Part shown: in pieces, positions 44,054 through 52,572 of the stretch
Layout: every line of letters begins with the position of its first letter
Position numbering within the stretch: position 1 is the stretch's first letter
Notes under the pieces: generated by a model
The model's database searches: none
The model's input: the letters and a program-made list of their open reading frames with translations, nothing else
Told to the model about the DNA's origin: nothing
Program-made: the position numbers and the translations under genes
NCBI GenBank assembly: GCA_033762255.1
Contig: JANRLT010000022.1
Coordinates: 35,659-99,658, forward strand
Direction: 5' to 3'
Length of the DNA: 64,000 nucleotides
DNA from: Pirellulales bacterium
Lineage (GTDB): Bacteria; Planctomycetota; Planctomycetia; Pirellulales; JALHPA01

Positions 44054-44842
44054 CTAAATGGCCCGCGTGTCAGTGCGCGGGGCCACGGAGCCTTTTGGCC
44101 GCCACAGGCTATTTTCGTCGGTCGGGGGATTGGAGATCACATAGGCAAAGATCCCCCCCAAAATTGCAATCAACAGCAGCAATAAGAGCGAAACGATCAG
44201 CACCGTCTGGGAATTATCACGGCGGCGGTATACCACCGGAGAGCCTCCCCCCGTCCTACCGCCGGCATCAAAATCCAACGGATGGGCCTGCGGCTGCCCT
44301 GTGATGACGGGCGCGGCTGGGGTTCCGACGGCGTACGGAGCGGGCGCGGCGGGCTGGCTGATCGCGGCGGGGGGGAATCGCGTCGCTAATTGCGGAAAGA
44401 CCCGCGGAGCCGCCTGCCATTCGTTCCAGCCTTCGCGCCATAATAAGGCATCGGGCGGAATACGCCCCTCTTGCAGCCATTTTACCAATAACGTCCCTAG
44501 GGCCGGCCCAAACTGCTGGCCTGTGGCGTGCCGCACATACCATTGGGCCTGCGGATTTTCCGCCAGGGGGTCATGCACAATGGCGGGCATGGCAGGAACG
44601 GCCGTTTGCGGTATTTCCTGGCTAGGGTGGGGAGCCAGGGAAACTTGGGGTTGTGCGGGAGTGGTGGCAGCCGGATTTTGGGCCACCAGGGCCGGATCAG
44701 AATCCGCGGCTAAAAACTCCGCCGTGCTTTGGGCGGGGATTTCGATTTTTTCCTGGCAGGTGGGGCAAAGTCCGCGCTTGCCCGCCATCCAACTTTTGAC
44801 GTGGATTTTGTGGCCTTGGGGACAGCGAAAGCGAATACCCAT
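44054..44842 (-). CDS. Zinc-ribbon plus GYF_2-domain membrane protein
   Basis: 262 residues. An N-terminal zinc-ribbon-like segment, MGIRFRCPQGHKIHVKS then KRGLCPTCQEKIEI, supplies three Cys and a His. A Pro/Ala-rich linker leads to a GYF_2 (DUF4339-like) domain (about 100-150; WYVRHATGQQFGPALG then LLWREGWNEWQAA). Another linker and one transmembrane helix (about 215-237, TVLIVSLLLLLLIAILGGIF) follow, with a short tail. This layout is common in planctomycetes and other bacteria; no function is established. No partner gene is adjacent. Confidence 0.78.
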   Translation of the reverse strand: MGIRFRCPQGHKIHVKSWMAGKRGLCPTCQEKIEIPAQSTAEFLAADSDPALVAQNPAATTPAQPQVSLAPHPSQEIPQTAVPAMPAIVHDPLAENPQAQWYVRHATGQQFGPALGTLLVKWLQEGRIPPDALLWREGWNEWQAAPRVFPQLATRFPPAAISQPAAPAPYAVGTPAAPVITGQPQAHPLDFDAGGRTGGGSPVVYRRRDNSQTVLIVSLLLLLLIAILGGIFAYVISNPPTDENSLWRPKGSVAPRTDTRAI

Positions 44843-45036
44843 GATTTTACCGTATAAAAAAGCAGGTATTAGCTAGACTAATTGGCGGCGGACAGAGAGG
44901 GGGCAGTTTTAGCCCGGAGACCTTTCAAAAGTCAGTATTTCCGGGTCGGGTTTTGCCGAATTTACTAATTTTACGCCAGTCGCTGGACCAGAGCTAGGTG
45001 GACCGACTGTCGGGGGTCAAAGCCACCTGGGCCAGC

Positions 45037-45480
45037 TTATGAAGATACGTGGTTGGCCATGGCGCGGGTTTTTTCCATGATCACGCTATTGCCCGTCGGG
45101 CTGTATTCCACACGGTTCATGAAACTTTTCATTAATAAAATTCCCCGGCCGCTGGGGACTTCCAGGTTTTCATCAGCCGTGCAGTCCGGAACGGCGGCGG
45201 GATCAAACCCGCAGCCCTGATCGATAATTTTTATCCACAGCCGATGGGCGTTAAGCTGGCAATGGATTTCCACGGTTTTGTCGGGGTCCAGTCGATTGCC
45301 ATGTTTAATCGCGTTGACCACGGCTTCTTCCACTGACAAATGAATGCCAAAGATGTCCGGCTCGGGCCAGTGGTAAGCGTGCAAATGGTCGAGTAAATCA
45401 GTTAAAAATTGCTTGCCGGCTCCCCGTTGGCTGGGAATGACCAGGTCGGTCGTCCAAGTATGGGTGGAATCCGCCGCCAT
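45037..45480 (-). CDS. Anti-sigma factor-type serine kinase (RsbW/SpoIIAB-like)
   Basis: 147 residues, a stand-alone HATPase_c domain. The N-box is VEEAVVNAIKHGN, G1 is KIIDQGCGFDPAAVPD, and G2 is PSGRGILLMKSFM, matching SpoIIAB/RsbW-type kinases. It would bind a sigma factor and phosphorylate a STAS antagonist. A STAS gene lies 132 bp upstream on the same strand, making a partner-switch pair. No cognate sigma factor or PP2C phosphatase is next to it. Confidence 0.9.
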   Translation of the reverse strand: MAADSTHTWTTDLVIPSQRGAGKQFLTDLLDHLHAYHWPEPDIFGIHLSVEEAVVNAIKHGNRLDPDKTVEIHCQLNAHRLWIKIIDQGCGFDPAAVPDCTADENLEVPSGRGILLMKSFMNRVEYSPTGNSVIMEKTRAMANHVSS

Positions 45481-45612
45481 GATGCCAATCTCTGCGTGAA
45501 GCGTGTGGGGACCAAGTCAAAAAAAATATCGGCAGGTATTCGTTTTAAGCGGCTGAACCAGCCACCCAAATCAAGCAAACATAATGAATAGGCGAGAGTC
45601 GTTGGGCGGCGG

Positions 45613-45978
45613 CTACTTGCCCGCCTTCATGGCGGTGACGGCCTCGGCTTCGTCATCCTTGATGTCGAACAGCTTGTTAAGCTTGGTAATGGCAAAGACT
45701 TCCAGGATTTCAGTGCGAATGTTGCTCAGCTTGATCTTGCCGGAATTTGCCTTGATTTTCCGTTCCAGCGTGATCAATTTGCCCAGGGCGGCGGAGGATA
45801 GAAACTCCACATTGAAAAAGTTCAAAACCAACTTGGTCTTTTTTTCTTGTTCCACCAGATGAAATAATTCCTGGCCTAATTCTTGGATATTTAATTCGTC
45901 CAAAATTTTGCGGTCCAAAAAACGGACCACGGTGACTTCTTCATGCGGATGCACGGTGATATGCCGGTACGCTGCCAT
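45613..45978 (-). CDS. STAS-domain anti-anti-sigma factor
   Basis: 121 residues, one STAS domain. Strand-helix order fits SpoIIAA: VTVVRFLDRKILDELNIQE, KLVLNFFNVEFLSSAALGKL with the conserved phosphorylatable serine (about 62-63), then GKIKLSNIRTEILEVFAI. AGGAG precedes ATG 45978. Its phosphorylation state should control whether the neighbouring kinase releases its sigma factor. The C-terminal ~15 residues are charged. Confidence 0.92.
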   Translation of the reverse strand: MAAYRHITVHPHEEVTVVRFLDRKILDELNIQELGQELFHLVEQEKKTKLVLNFFNVEFLSSAALGKLITLERKIKANSGKIKLSNIRTEILEVFAITKLNKLFDIKDDEAEAVTAMKAGK

Positions 45979-46220
45979 CGATCACAAACTCCTGAAAAGA
46001 ATAAAGCGTAAACCGTCAATCGGCACGCAAATTCCCATCTTAAACGTTGAATAGCGGGTGTCAAGTTTAGTCGGCCGCCCGGAAGACTACCGACGGACGG
46101 TTAAACCCCGCTGTTGGTTGTAAAACTACAATATCCCGCGCGGAGGGTAATTTTGGCAACCTGAAATTAGGGGAAATACCGGGATTCAGGCCCCAAGCCG
46201 CGTAAAGCTAGGCGGGAATA

Positions 46221-47222
46221 CTACAGCGGAGCGGGCAAGTCCCGGCGGCAAAAGATTACCGCCGCCGCCACAAAACAGATTCCCCCGAGAGCCATTAACG
46301 AGCCGTTGTACACCAGCTGGTCCCGAAAGTTCGCGGCATATTTGATCAGATGCTGCGGTTCATAGGCCATCAGCGGGGTGAGATAGCCGATCCATTTGGT
46401 TCCGTCACCCCCCATTTTGTAAATGATTTTTAGCAGCAGCCATGTCGCATAAAACCCTCCCATGATGCCCACCGTCCGCCAGCGATATCGATCCAGCGAA
46501 GACACCAGCGTGGAAACCCCCGCAAACATGACTCCCAGGCTGATGACATTCAGCACTCCCGGCCAAAACTGCCAACTGCCTGTTTCGGCAAATTGATCCC
46601 CCACCAGATTAATTCCCGCGGCAATTCCCACCCACGTTGACAAGGCCAAAGCCAGGATGCCGATGAGGGCCATTCCCGCCTTGGACAAAAAGAGGCTCAG
46701 CCGCGTGACTGGTTGGGCCAGCAGCATTTCCATGGTGCCGCGGTCCAGTTCTCCCGCAACCACGTCCGACCCGCGGCTAATCCCCCAGACGGTCATGACC
46801 AGGATCACCACCGGATCGACGAACGCCAGGGCGATTTTTCCCTGGGGCGTGGCCACATCCTCAAAAGAGACGCCCGAGAGGGATTCAAACTTGGCAAACG
46901 CGCCAAACAGCAACTGGCTGAATCCATCCAAGTTGATCTTGTTCATGATCCAGGTGTAGATACAGCCAAAGACCAACAGTAGAATCACAAGCGCTGCCAG
47001 CAGCAGCCGTTGCTCTCGCCAGGCCAATTGCCATAGCACAGGATGATACCATGCGCCGGAAACGGCTGGCGATTTGGCTGTTTGGGGAGCTTGATAAAAG
47101 TTATCAGCCAGCGGCGCGGCCACGGACCCCATGTTGTGCGCGGGGCCGGGCTGTTCGTCGGAGTTGGCGGTTGGCAACGGTTTGCCCGGGCCGGGGGATA
47201 TCGCTGGTGTCATGCCGATCAT
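46221..47222 (-). CDS. ABC-2 type transporter permease
   Basis: 333 residues. The N-terminal ~60 residues are Pro/Ala-rich and soluble. Six hydrophobic segments follow (about 75-95, 125-150, 185-210, 235-255, 265-285, 305-325). The central motif GSDVVAGELDRGTMEMLLAQ and PVTRLSLFLSKAGM is typical of ABC-2 permeases. The ATPase gene is 36 bp upstream on the same strand, so together they form an exporter whose substrate is unknown. Confidence 0.88.
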   Translation of the reverse strand: MIGMTPAISPGPGKPLPTANSDEQPGPAHNMGSVAAPLADNFYQAPQTAKSPAVSGAWYHPVLWQLAWREQRLLLAALVILLLVFGCIYTWIMNKINLDGFSQLLFGAFAKFESLSGVSFEDVATPQGKIALAFVDPVVILVMTVWGISRGSDVVAGELDRGTMEMLLAQPVTRLSLFLSKAGMALIGILALALSTWVGIAAGINLVGDQFAETGSWQFWPGVLNVISLGVMFAGVSTLVSSLDRYRWRTVGIMGGFYATWLLLKIIYKMGGDGTKWIGYLTPLMAYEPQHLIKYAANFRDQLVYNGSLMALGGICFVAAAVIFCRRDLPAPL

Positions 47223-47258
47223 GGACTTTCTGTGTAACGTAAAAATGCCGGTGGATTC

Positions 47259-48146
47259 TTAGCCCGCGGTATTTGCGTGAAAACGCTCATACACAGCCTG
47301 CAGGCGCATCGGCTCAATCCGCATGGACTTGACCGGCACCGCGGCCAGCCAACCCAATAGCGGGGCCAAATCACCCGGAACATCCAGTTGAAACGCTCCG
47401 TCCGACAGTTGCGAGACGTTGATTTTGCCCCGTTCTTCCAGGGGCAAGCGGGGCAAATTACCGGCTGTTGTCAGGGTAATGCGATGTTGGTCGCGTAACT
47501 GTGCCAGCGATTCCTCATACACTAATTCCCCTTTGCGAAGCACGGCGACCCGGTCGCACGCCTCTTCCACCTCGCTAAGCACATGCGACGAAAAAACCAC
47601 GGTTTTTCCGCGGGCCCGGGCTTCTTTGACCAGTTGTAAAACGACTCCCCGCGCGGTGGGGTCGAGATTTGCCGTGGGCTCGTCCAAAATAATCAGTTCG
47701 GTATTAAACGCAAATACCGCGGCTAGCGCGGTTTTTTGCCGCATCCCCGTCGACATAAAGGCTACCCGCCGATTGATATCCAGGTCCAATCTGCGGGCAA
47801 TCGCTAACGCCAGATTCAGATCTCCCCCCGTCCGCAACCGGCAAAAAAAATCCAAAACCTCCCGGCCCAGCAGTTGGCGACTGAGGCGGGTTTCTCCTGG
47901 AAGATACGCGGTCAATTGGCGAACGCGGACGCTTTCGGTCGTGCAATTCCACCCGCCGATCGACGCATAACCGCTGGTGGGTTGTAAATAACCCATCAGT
48001 AATCGCAAAAGCGTGGTTTTGCCCGCGCCATTCGGTCCTAATAACCCAAAAACCTCTCCCGGCGGAATCGCTAATTGGCATGCCGCCAACGCCGTCACAT
48101 CGCGATAGCGCTTGGTCAGATCGGTGGTTTCGACAATCGCGGGCAT
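47259..48146 (-). CDS. ABC transporter ATP-binding protein
   Basis: 295 residues from ATG 48146 (MPAIVETTDLTKRYRDVTAL). Walker A GLLGPNGAGKTTLLRLLMG, Walker B LIILDEPTANLDP and the H-loop VVFSSHVLSEVEEACD are canonical, so this ATPase is predicted active, unlike the exporter at 26260. The signature region reads STGMRQKTALAAVFA instead of LSGGQ, as in several ABC-2 ATPases. The C-terminal ~85 residues are the usual extension. It pairs with the permease 36 bp downstream. Confidence 0.95.
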   Translation of the reverse strand: MPAIVETTDLTKRYRDVTALAACQLAIPPGEVFGLLGPNGAGKTTLLRLLMGYLQPTSGYASIGGWNCTTESVRVRQLTAYLPGETRLSRQLLGREVLDFFCRLRTGGDLNLALAIARRLDLDINRRVAFMSTGMRQKTALAAVFAFNTELIILDEPTANLDPTARGVVLQLVKEARARGKTVVFSSHVLSEVEEACDRVAVLRKGELVYEESLAQLRDQHRITLTTAGNLPRLPLEERGKINVSQLSDGAFQLDVPGDLAPLLGWLAAVPVKSMRIEPMRLQAVYERFHANTAG

Positions 48147-48312
48147 AGATGTATCATAGGTAAAATGGGCCTCCAGGCAAAGGTTGGCATTTTTAACCTT
48201 GCTAGCGGCCGGTTCGTTCACCCCGTTACCAGGGACTGAAAAAGCGGGTAAAACTTAACCGTGTGAAATATTTGCAACCTTTTTCCCCGATTTTTACGGG
48301 TACTTGCCAGCT

Positions 48313-49308
48313 ATGGCCGCCAATTTAACCCCCCAATATCTCAAGGCCGAGGAACAATACCGCCGGGCCAGCGACCCTCAAGAGGAACTGCAGTGGTTGG
48401 AGGTGATGTTTCGGGAACTTCCCAAACATAAAGCCTCGGAAAAAATGCAGATGGATTTAAAGACCAAAATGAGCCAGCTACGCAAAGAGCTGGGTGCGGC
48501 CAAAAAAATCCCTAAAAAAGTTCCCGGAAACGTCATACCCCGCCAAGGAGCGGGAACCGTGGTGCTGTTTGGCGGGCCAAATAGCGGTAAAAGCTCGTTA
48601 TTGGCGGCGCTGACCCGTGCCCAGCCCGAGATTGCCCCTTATCCCTTTACCACGCGCCAGCCGCAACCGGGCATGATGACCTGGGAAGATGTCACGGTCC
48701 AGTTGATCGATACGCCCCCAATCACCGCCGATGTGCTGGATTCGGGATTTGTCAATCTATTACGCGGGGCGGATTTGGCCGCGCTGGTCGTGGATTTGGG
48801 TAATGACGACGGCATCGAGGAATGCCAGGCGGTGGTACAGCGATTTGTGGATGGCAAAACGCGATTGGGTCGAAAAACGTGCCTCGACGAAGAAGATGTG
48901 GGGATCGCCTATACCCAAACGGTGGTGGTGGCCAACAAAATCGACGCCGCCGGGGCCGCGGACCGATTGGAATTATTGCACGAACTGTGTCCCCTGGACT
49001 TGGTGGAATATCAAGTCTCGGCCACGGAACGGACCGGGCTAGAGGAATTACGCCACGCGTTTTATCACGCCCTGGACGTAATCCGCGTCTATAGCAAATC
49101 ACCCACCAAAAAAGAGGCGGATTTTGACCGACCTTATACCGTCAAAAAAGGTTCCACCCTGGCCGATGTGGCGGAATTGGTGCATAAAGACTTGGCCGAA
49201 AATCTGAGCCATGCGCGCATTTGGGGGGCCAATATCAATCCCGCCAGCACCATCAAGGCCGATTATGTGCTGGCGGATAAAGATATCGTGGAGTTGCACG
49301 CCAAGTAA
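48313..49308 (+). CDS. OBG/DRG-like GTPase with C-terminal TGS domain
   Basis: 331 residues from ATG 48313; a TTG at 48304 is also possible. The N-terminal ~60 residues form a helical hairpin. The GTPase domain has G1 [16 protein letters not shown] (about 88-103), G3 [14 protein letters not shown] with DTPP in place of DTPG, and G4 [14 protein letters not shown] domain occupies about 265-331 ([36 protein letters not shown]). Relatives act on ribosomes or RNA. It is single and is followed directly by repeat sequences. Confidence 0.9.
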   Translation: MAANLTPQYLKAEEQYRRASDPQEELQWLEVMFRELPKHKASEKMQMDLKTKMSQLRKELGAAKKIPKKVPGNVIPRQGAGTVVLFGGPNSGKSSLLAALTRAQPEIAPYPFTTRQPQPGMMTWEDVTVQLIDTPPITADVLDSGFVNLLRGADLAALVVDLGNDDGIEECQAVVQRFVDGKTRLGRKTCLDEEDVGIAYTQTVVVANKIDAAGAADRLELLHELCPLDLVEYQVSATERTGLEELRHAFYHALDVIRVYSKSPTKKEADFDRPYTVKKGSTLADVAELVHKDLAENLSHARIWGANINPASTIKADYVLADKDIVELHAK

Positions 49309-49404
49309 CGCCCGTGGTCGGGAGTCGCGTGCCACTGCTGGTTGATCCAGCAGTGCAAGCAGGCGTTTTGATCTTTGGTCGTGTGGCAGTGCTGGCTAGT
49401 CCAG
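49309..49404. repeat. Palindromic R1 repeats after the GTPase gene
   Basis: CACTGCTGG (49333-49341) and CCAGCAGTG (49347-49355) form a perfect 9-bp stem with a 5-base loop 25 bp after the GTPase stop; it may terminate that transcript. A second imperfect copy (CAGTGCTGGCTAGTCCAGTA) lies at 49386-49406. The same core occurs in the hairpin at 30725-30759 and at 49905-49935. Confidence 0.7.
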
Positions 49405-49406
49405 TA

Positions 49407-49660
49407 GTGATATGAGGTGTTTGATTCTTTGCGGGTCAAAGACACTTGATTGCGTGCGGACCAAATGTCTGACCTAACCCAGCCGTGCTTAATAGAAATG
49501 TGGCAAGCGCAGCGTCGCCTGGCTTGTTCAGCAGTGACAGGCGGTATTTGATTCTTCGCGGGTCAAAGACACTTGATTGCGTGCGGGCCAAAGGCCCGAC
49601 CTATCCCAGCCGTGCTTAATAGAAATGTGGCAAGCGCAGCGTCGCCCTAGGTCATTGGAA
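49407..49660. repeat. Tandem pair of ~127-bp units containing R3
   Basis: Unit 1 (49407-49533) and unit 2 (49534-49660) share, in order, TTTGATTCTT, GCGGGTCAAAGACACTTGAT, TGCGTGCGG, CCCAGCCGTGCTTAATAGAA and GGCAAGCGCAGCGTCGCC. Each includes an R3 element in reverse orientation (49455-49530 and 49582-49650), interrupted by a 20-bp insert (CGTGCTTAATAGAAATGTGG). The second unit keeps the uninterrupted outer parts better. No coding frame covers the pair. Confidence 0.8.
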
Positions 49661-49671
49661 AATGTAGCAAG

Positions 49672-49702
49672 GAAGGGCCAACGGCCCGATTCATTCAATT
49701 CA
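49672..49702 (-). repeat. Outer part of the composite R3 element (R6 core)
   Basis: The reverse complement GCGGATGAATCGGGCCGTTG-type sequence matches 54857-54882 and 58134-58160, each time placed 25-40 bp outside R3. With 49582-49650 it makes one full composite copy on the minus strand. Confidence 0.65.
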
Positions 49703-49821
49703 ACCCCATTCGCAGCGGCGTCGCAGTCCTAACGCCCCGGGGTCGGGAGTCGTGGGCGATGCAAGCTCATTTCGCTCAAATGCCTGACTCGCCCAGGACT
49801 CCTGTCCCCCTCAACGTGGCC

Positions 49822-49900
49822 CCAGGGGGACGGGAGTCACAAACGAATAAACCCGGTCCGCCAAACCACCGCACACCGTTCGCCGACTCCCGACCCCGAG
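49822..49900 (-). repeat. Dispersed repeat R4, inverted copy of 29846-29930
   Basis: On the minus strand it reads CGGGGTCGGGAGTCGGCGAA, CGGTGTGCGGTGG, TTTGGCGGACCGGGTTTATT and CGTTTGTGACTCCCG, which is the 29846-29930 sequence with few differences, 20 kb away. Shorter fragments of the start (GGTCGGGAGTCG) also occur at 49317 and 49741. Confidence 0.8.
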
Positions 49901-50225
49901 TGACACATACCGCTGGGCCAGCCAGGAGTGGCACACGGCAATGAATACCGCGTCGCGGCGAAGTCGTGTCTGGTTGGCGTTTATTTGTGGCTAGGAGAAA
50001 GTACATCCGTCGCCGTATTGAATGTAGCAGGCACCGTCCCCGGTGCCGTGTCAAAACGTAGCAGGCACCGTCCCTGGTGCCGTGTCAAAACGTAGCAGGC
50101 ACCGTCCCCGGTGCCGTGTCATTCCGTCGCCGCTGCGCGGCTCTGCATCCTACCCATGCTGCAATCCGGGGGTTTGCACCCCCGGCTAACATCCTTGCGC
50201 CGCTGCGCGGCTAAACGAGAGGTAG
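49895..50225. repeat. Composite repeat block R1/R2, inverted relative of 30405-30765
   Basis: It contains an R1 half-palindrome (about 49905-49940), the shared text TGGCGTTTATTTGTGGCTAG, and three R2 units in tandem (50024-50053, 50058-50087 and 50092-50121; each TGTAGCAGGCACCGTCC plus GGTGCCGTGTC). It ends with CATCCTTGCGCCGCTGCGCG. Each R2 unit is itself a near palindrome (GGCACCG and CGGTGCC). The other locus has two R2 units, so unit number varies. Confidence 0.8.
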
Positions 50226-50267
50226 GGTTGTTTTGCAACCAAGGGTAGTCGCTGCGCTCCTACACGG

Positions 50268-50665
50268 GTCTAGTTGGACTCCACCGGGCCTAGCTTTGAC
50301 GGCACCGGGACGGTGCCTGCTACATTAGTTCGTAGGGTAAACTTTCTTCTCCGTGCCCCTTGGTGTTTACATTGTAACTCCGTGATAAACGTATTTTCCG
50401 GTCTAGTTGGACTCCACCGGTCCTGGCTTTGACGGCACCGGGACGGTGCCTGCTACATTGGTTGGGAGGGTAAACTCTCTTCTCATTGCCCCTCGGTGTC
50501 TACTTTGTAACTCCGTGATAAACGTACTTTCGCGGTGTAGCTGAATCGCGGCGGTCCTGGCTTTGACGGCACCGGGACGGTGCCTGCTACATTCGTTGGT
50601 AGGATGGCATCGTTGGTCAGGCGGACGCAAGCGCGGGGGGAGCGGTTGCCGCGGTAAAAAAACAG
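50268..50665. repeat. Three ~133-bp tandem repeats, each carrying an R2 core
   Basis: Units begin at 50268 (GTCTAGTTGGACTCCACCGG), 50401 (the same) and 50535 (GTGTAGCTGAATCGCGGCGG). Shared inside: GCTTTGACGGCACCGGGACG, GTGCCTGCTACATT, GTAGGGTAAACT-like text and TGTAACTCCGTGATAAACGT (first two units). The third unit is partial after the R2 core. The open frames crossing these units on the minus strand are products of the repeat and not genes. Confidence 0.85.
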
Positions 50666-51192
50666 ATTCCGAGTGGCGTATGTACATATGTACATTAGTC
50701 CATAATAGCAAATGTCGTGGCACAAAGTCAAGCGCGCGAGGGGGGGAATTAATTACGAATTACGAAAAGTTGTGGGAGGCGACTCCGTTGTTGAACTGGG
50801 TTATTGTCAAACCCGCTGTGGAGAAACAACAAATAGCGCGCCACTAAGCCGCCGATGGCAGCGGCGGAATGAAAGGCAAGAGCGGCGGGTAGCGGTAATG
50901 TTTCGTCGCCGATCTGGTTTTTGGCTATTTCCTCCACATTTAAATGGTCAATACTATCCCGTTACGGATAAGAGCGGGTAGCCCCGGCCATTCACCGGGT
51001 AGCCAAGGAACGAATGCCCGCCCGCCGCCAGAATGAGTCAAACATTTATTTTCATAAAGATGTTTGCGTCTATTTTCGCCAACCGCTAACATAAGGGGAC
51101 GGAGTGGCGGGTTTTGGCGGCACGCCTGTGTTGCGCGCCCTCTCGCGATTTTTGACCAAAGCCACCTCTCCCTCCCACCGCAGGAAATCTCC
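50666..51192. other. Intergenic, 527 bp, no credible gene
   Basis: It includes ATGTACATATGTACAT (50679-50694), a perfect 16-bp palindrome that sits alone. Several frames of 60-90 codons cross the region but lack ribosome sites and family resemblance. The right end holds the leader of the Gfo/Idh gene; a long open frame from 51064 runs into that gene, but its first 43 codons look non-coding. Confidence 0.5.
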
Positions 51193-52428
51193 ATGCACCG
51201 CACTTCATCCACTTCTCGGCGCGATTTTCTCAAAACCGCCTCCGCGGTCACGACCACCGCCGCCGTCGCCGCTCCGTATGTCATTACCTCCAAGGCCCTG
51301 GGGGATGAAAAAACCGCCCCCGCCAGCGACCGGATCGTCATGGCCGGCATCGGCCTGGGAAATATGGGCTCGGGTGATCAGGGGGCGTTTCTCGGGCGGG
51401 GAGATGTCCAGTATGTCGCCGTGTGCGATGTGCGCAAGGAATTCCTCAACCGCGCGAAGGACAAAACCGACCAACATTACAATAACAAGGACTGCCAGGC
51501 GTATAACGACTTTCGCGAGATCCTCTCTCGCGGCGATATCGACGCCGTGCATGTCGCCACCCCCGATCACTGGCACGCGATCATGGTGATCGAAGCTTGC
51601 CGCAACGGCAAGGATGTCTACTGCCAAAAGCCCGAAACCCGCACCCTGCGCGAAGGACCGCTCATGGTCTCCGCCGCCCGGCGCTATGGGCGGGTGGTCT
51701 CCGGTGGCAGCCAGCGCGTGCTGGAGGATTATCGCAAGATTGTCGATCCTTGCTGGAGCGGCGAGCTTGGCCCCATCAAGTCGATCAATGTCGAAGTCGG
51801 CCCCCTGTCGCAAATTTGCAACCTGCCCGAGGAACAAACCCCCGACAATATTGATTGGGATCTGTGGCTCGGCCCCGCGCCGTGGGCACCTTATAATAAG
51901 GCCCGTTGCGATGGCAACTTTGGGACCGGCGGTGGCAGTTGGCGATCGTATGTGGATTACTCCGGCGGCGGTCTGACCGACTGGGGCGCGCATCACTTTG
52001 GCGGGGCGACCTTTGCCATCGACGTGCGCGAGCTGCAACCGGTCGAGGTGCAATACCACAACGATAACGGACGCCAGCATCTGACGTTTCTGTATCCCAA
52101 TGGCATTACGCTGACCCACAATAAGCCCGACACGCCGAACTTGCATGTGACCGGCACGCCGGGCGAAAAGCGCGATCCCAAACCCGTCCCCGGTTACAAA
52201 GGGCAGGGGGGGATTTACGGCGACTTTATCGAATGCGTCAAAACCCGCGAAAAGCCGTTTCGCGATATCGAATTGGCGGTGAATAGCGTCGCGCTCAGCC
52301 ACTTGGCCGCGATTGCCTACGAGTTGCGCCGCTCGCTCAAGTGGGATCAAGCAACGCAGCAGTTCCCCGGCGACGCCGCGGCCAACCGTTTGCTCGACCG
52401 GCCCCGCCGCGAACCGTGGCAAGTGTAA
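51193..52428 (+). CDS. Tat-exported Gfo/Idh/MocA family oxidoreductase
   Basis: 411 residues from ATG 51193, preceded by CAGGAAATCTCC. A twin-arginine signal (STSRRDFLKTASAVTTTAAV) predicts export in a folded, cofactor-loaded state. The Rossmann motif GIGLGNMGSGDQGAFL, VAVCDVRKEF, HVATPDHWHAIMVIEA and the C-terminal domain (about 160-380; DYSGGGLTDWGAHHFGG) define the family. The usual EKP lysine motif reads CQKPETRTL (about 146), keeping the lysine but with Gln for Glu. It probably acts on a sugar or sugar alcohol in the periplasm. Such genes are abundant in planctomycetes. A HEAT-repeat gene follows after 144 bp. Confidence 0.93.
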   Translation: MHRTSSTSRRDFLKTASAVTTTAAVAAPYVITSKALGDEKTAPASDRIVMAGIGLGNMGSGDQGAFLGRGDVQYVAVCDVRKEFLNRAKDKTDQHYNNKDCQAYNDFREILSRGDIDAVHVATPDHWHAIMVIEACRNGKDVYCQKPETRTLREGPLMVSAARRYGRVVSGGSQRVLEDYRKIVDPCWSGELGPIKSINVEVGPLSQICNLPEEQTPDNIDWDLWLGPAPWAPYNKARCDGNFGTGGGSWRSYVDYSGGGLTDWGAHHFGGATFAIDVRELQPVEVQYHNDNGRQHLTFLYPNGITLTHNKPDTPNLHVTGTPGEKRDPKPVPGYKGQGGIYGDFIECVKTREKPFRDIELAVNSVALSHLAAIAYELRRSLKWDQATQQFPGDAAANRLLDRPRREPWQV

Positions 52429-52572
52429 TTGACCCACGCTGACTGATAGAGCAAATCAGCTCCGTCATACGAATCATCAACCTCCGCGTGGCAAGCAGGC
52501 ATATCCGCCACACCCTTGCACGCAATAGAGTTTTCTTCCAACACCATCGCATTTAGTTACTAGGAATTTCCC

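Noticed and set aside
50024..50121. Three regularly spaced short repeats, checked as a CRISPR array
   Set aside because: The units are about 30 bp but separated by only 4 bp, with no unique spacers, and no cas gene is in the window.
50403..50731. Minus-strand frames of 82-106 codons
   Set aside because: They run through the 133-bp tandem repeats and owe their open length and repeated peptide to the DNA repeat.
49309..51192. A mobile element in the 1.9-kb gene-free region
   Set aside because: No transposase, integrase, target duplication or terminal inverted repeat framing the region was found; it looks like accumulated short repeats.
51205..52437. 410-codon minus-strand frame
   Set aside because: It lies wholly antisense to the Gfo/Idh gene, whose motifs are unmistakable; it is a GC-bias shadow.
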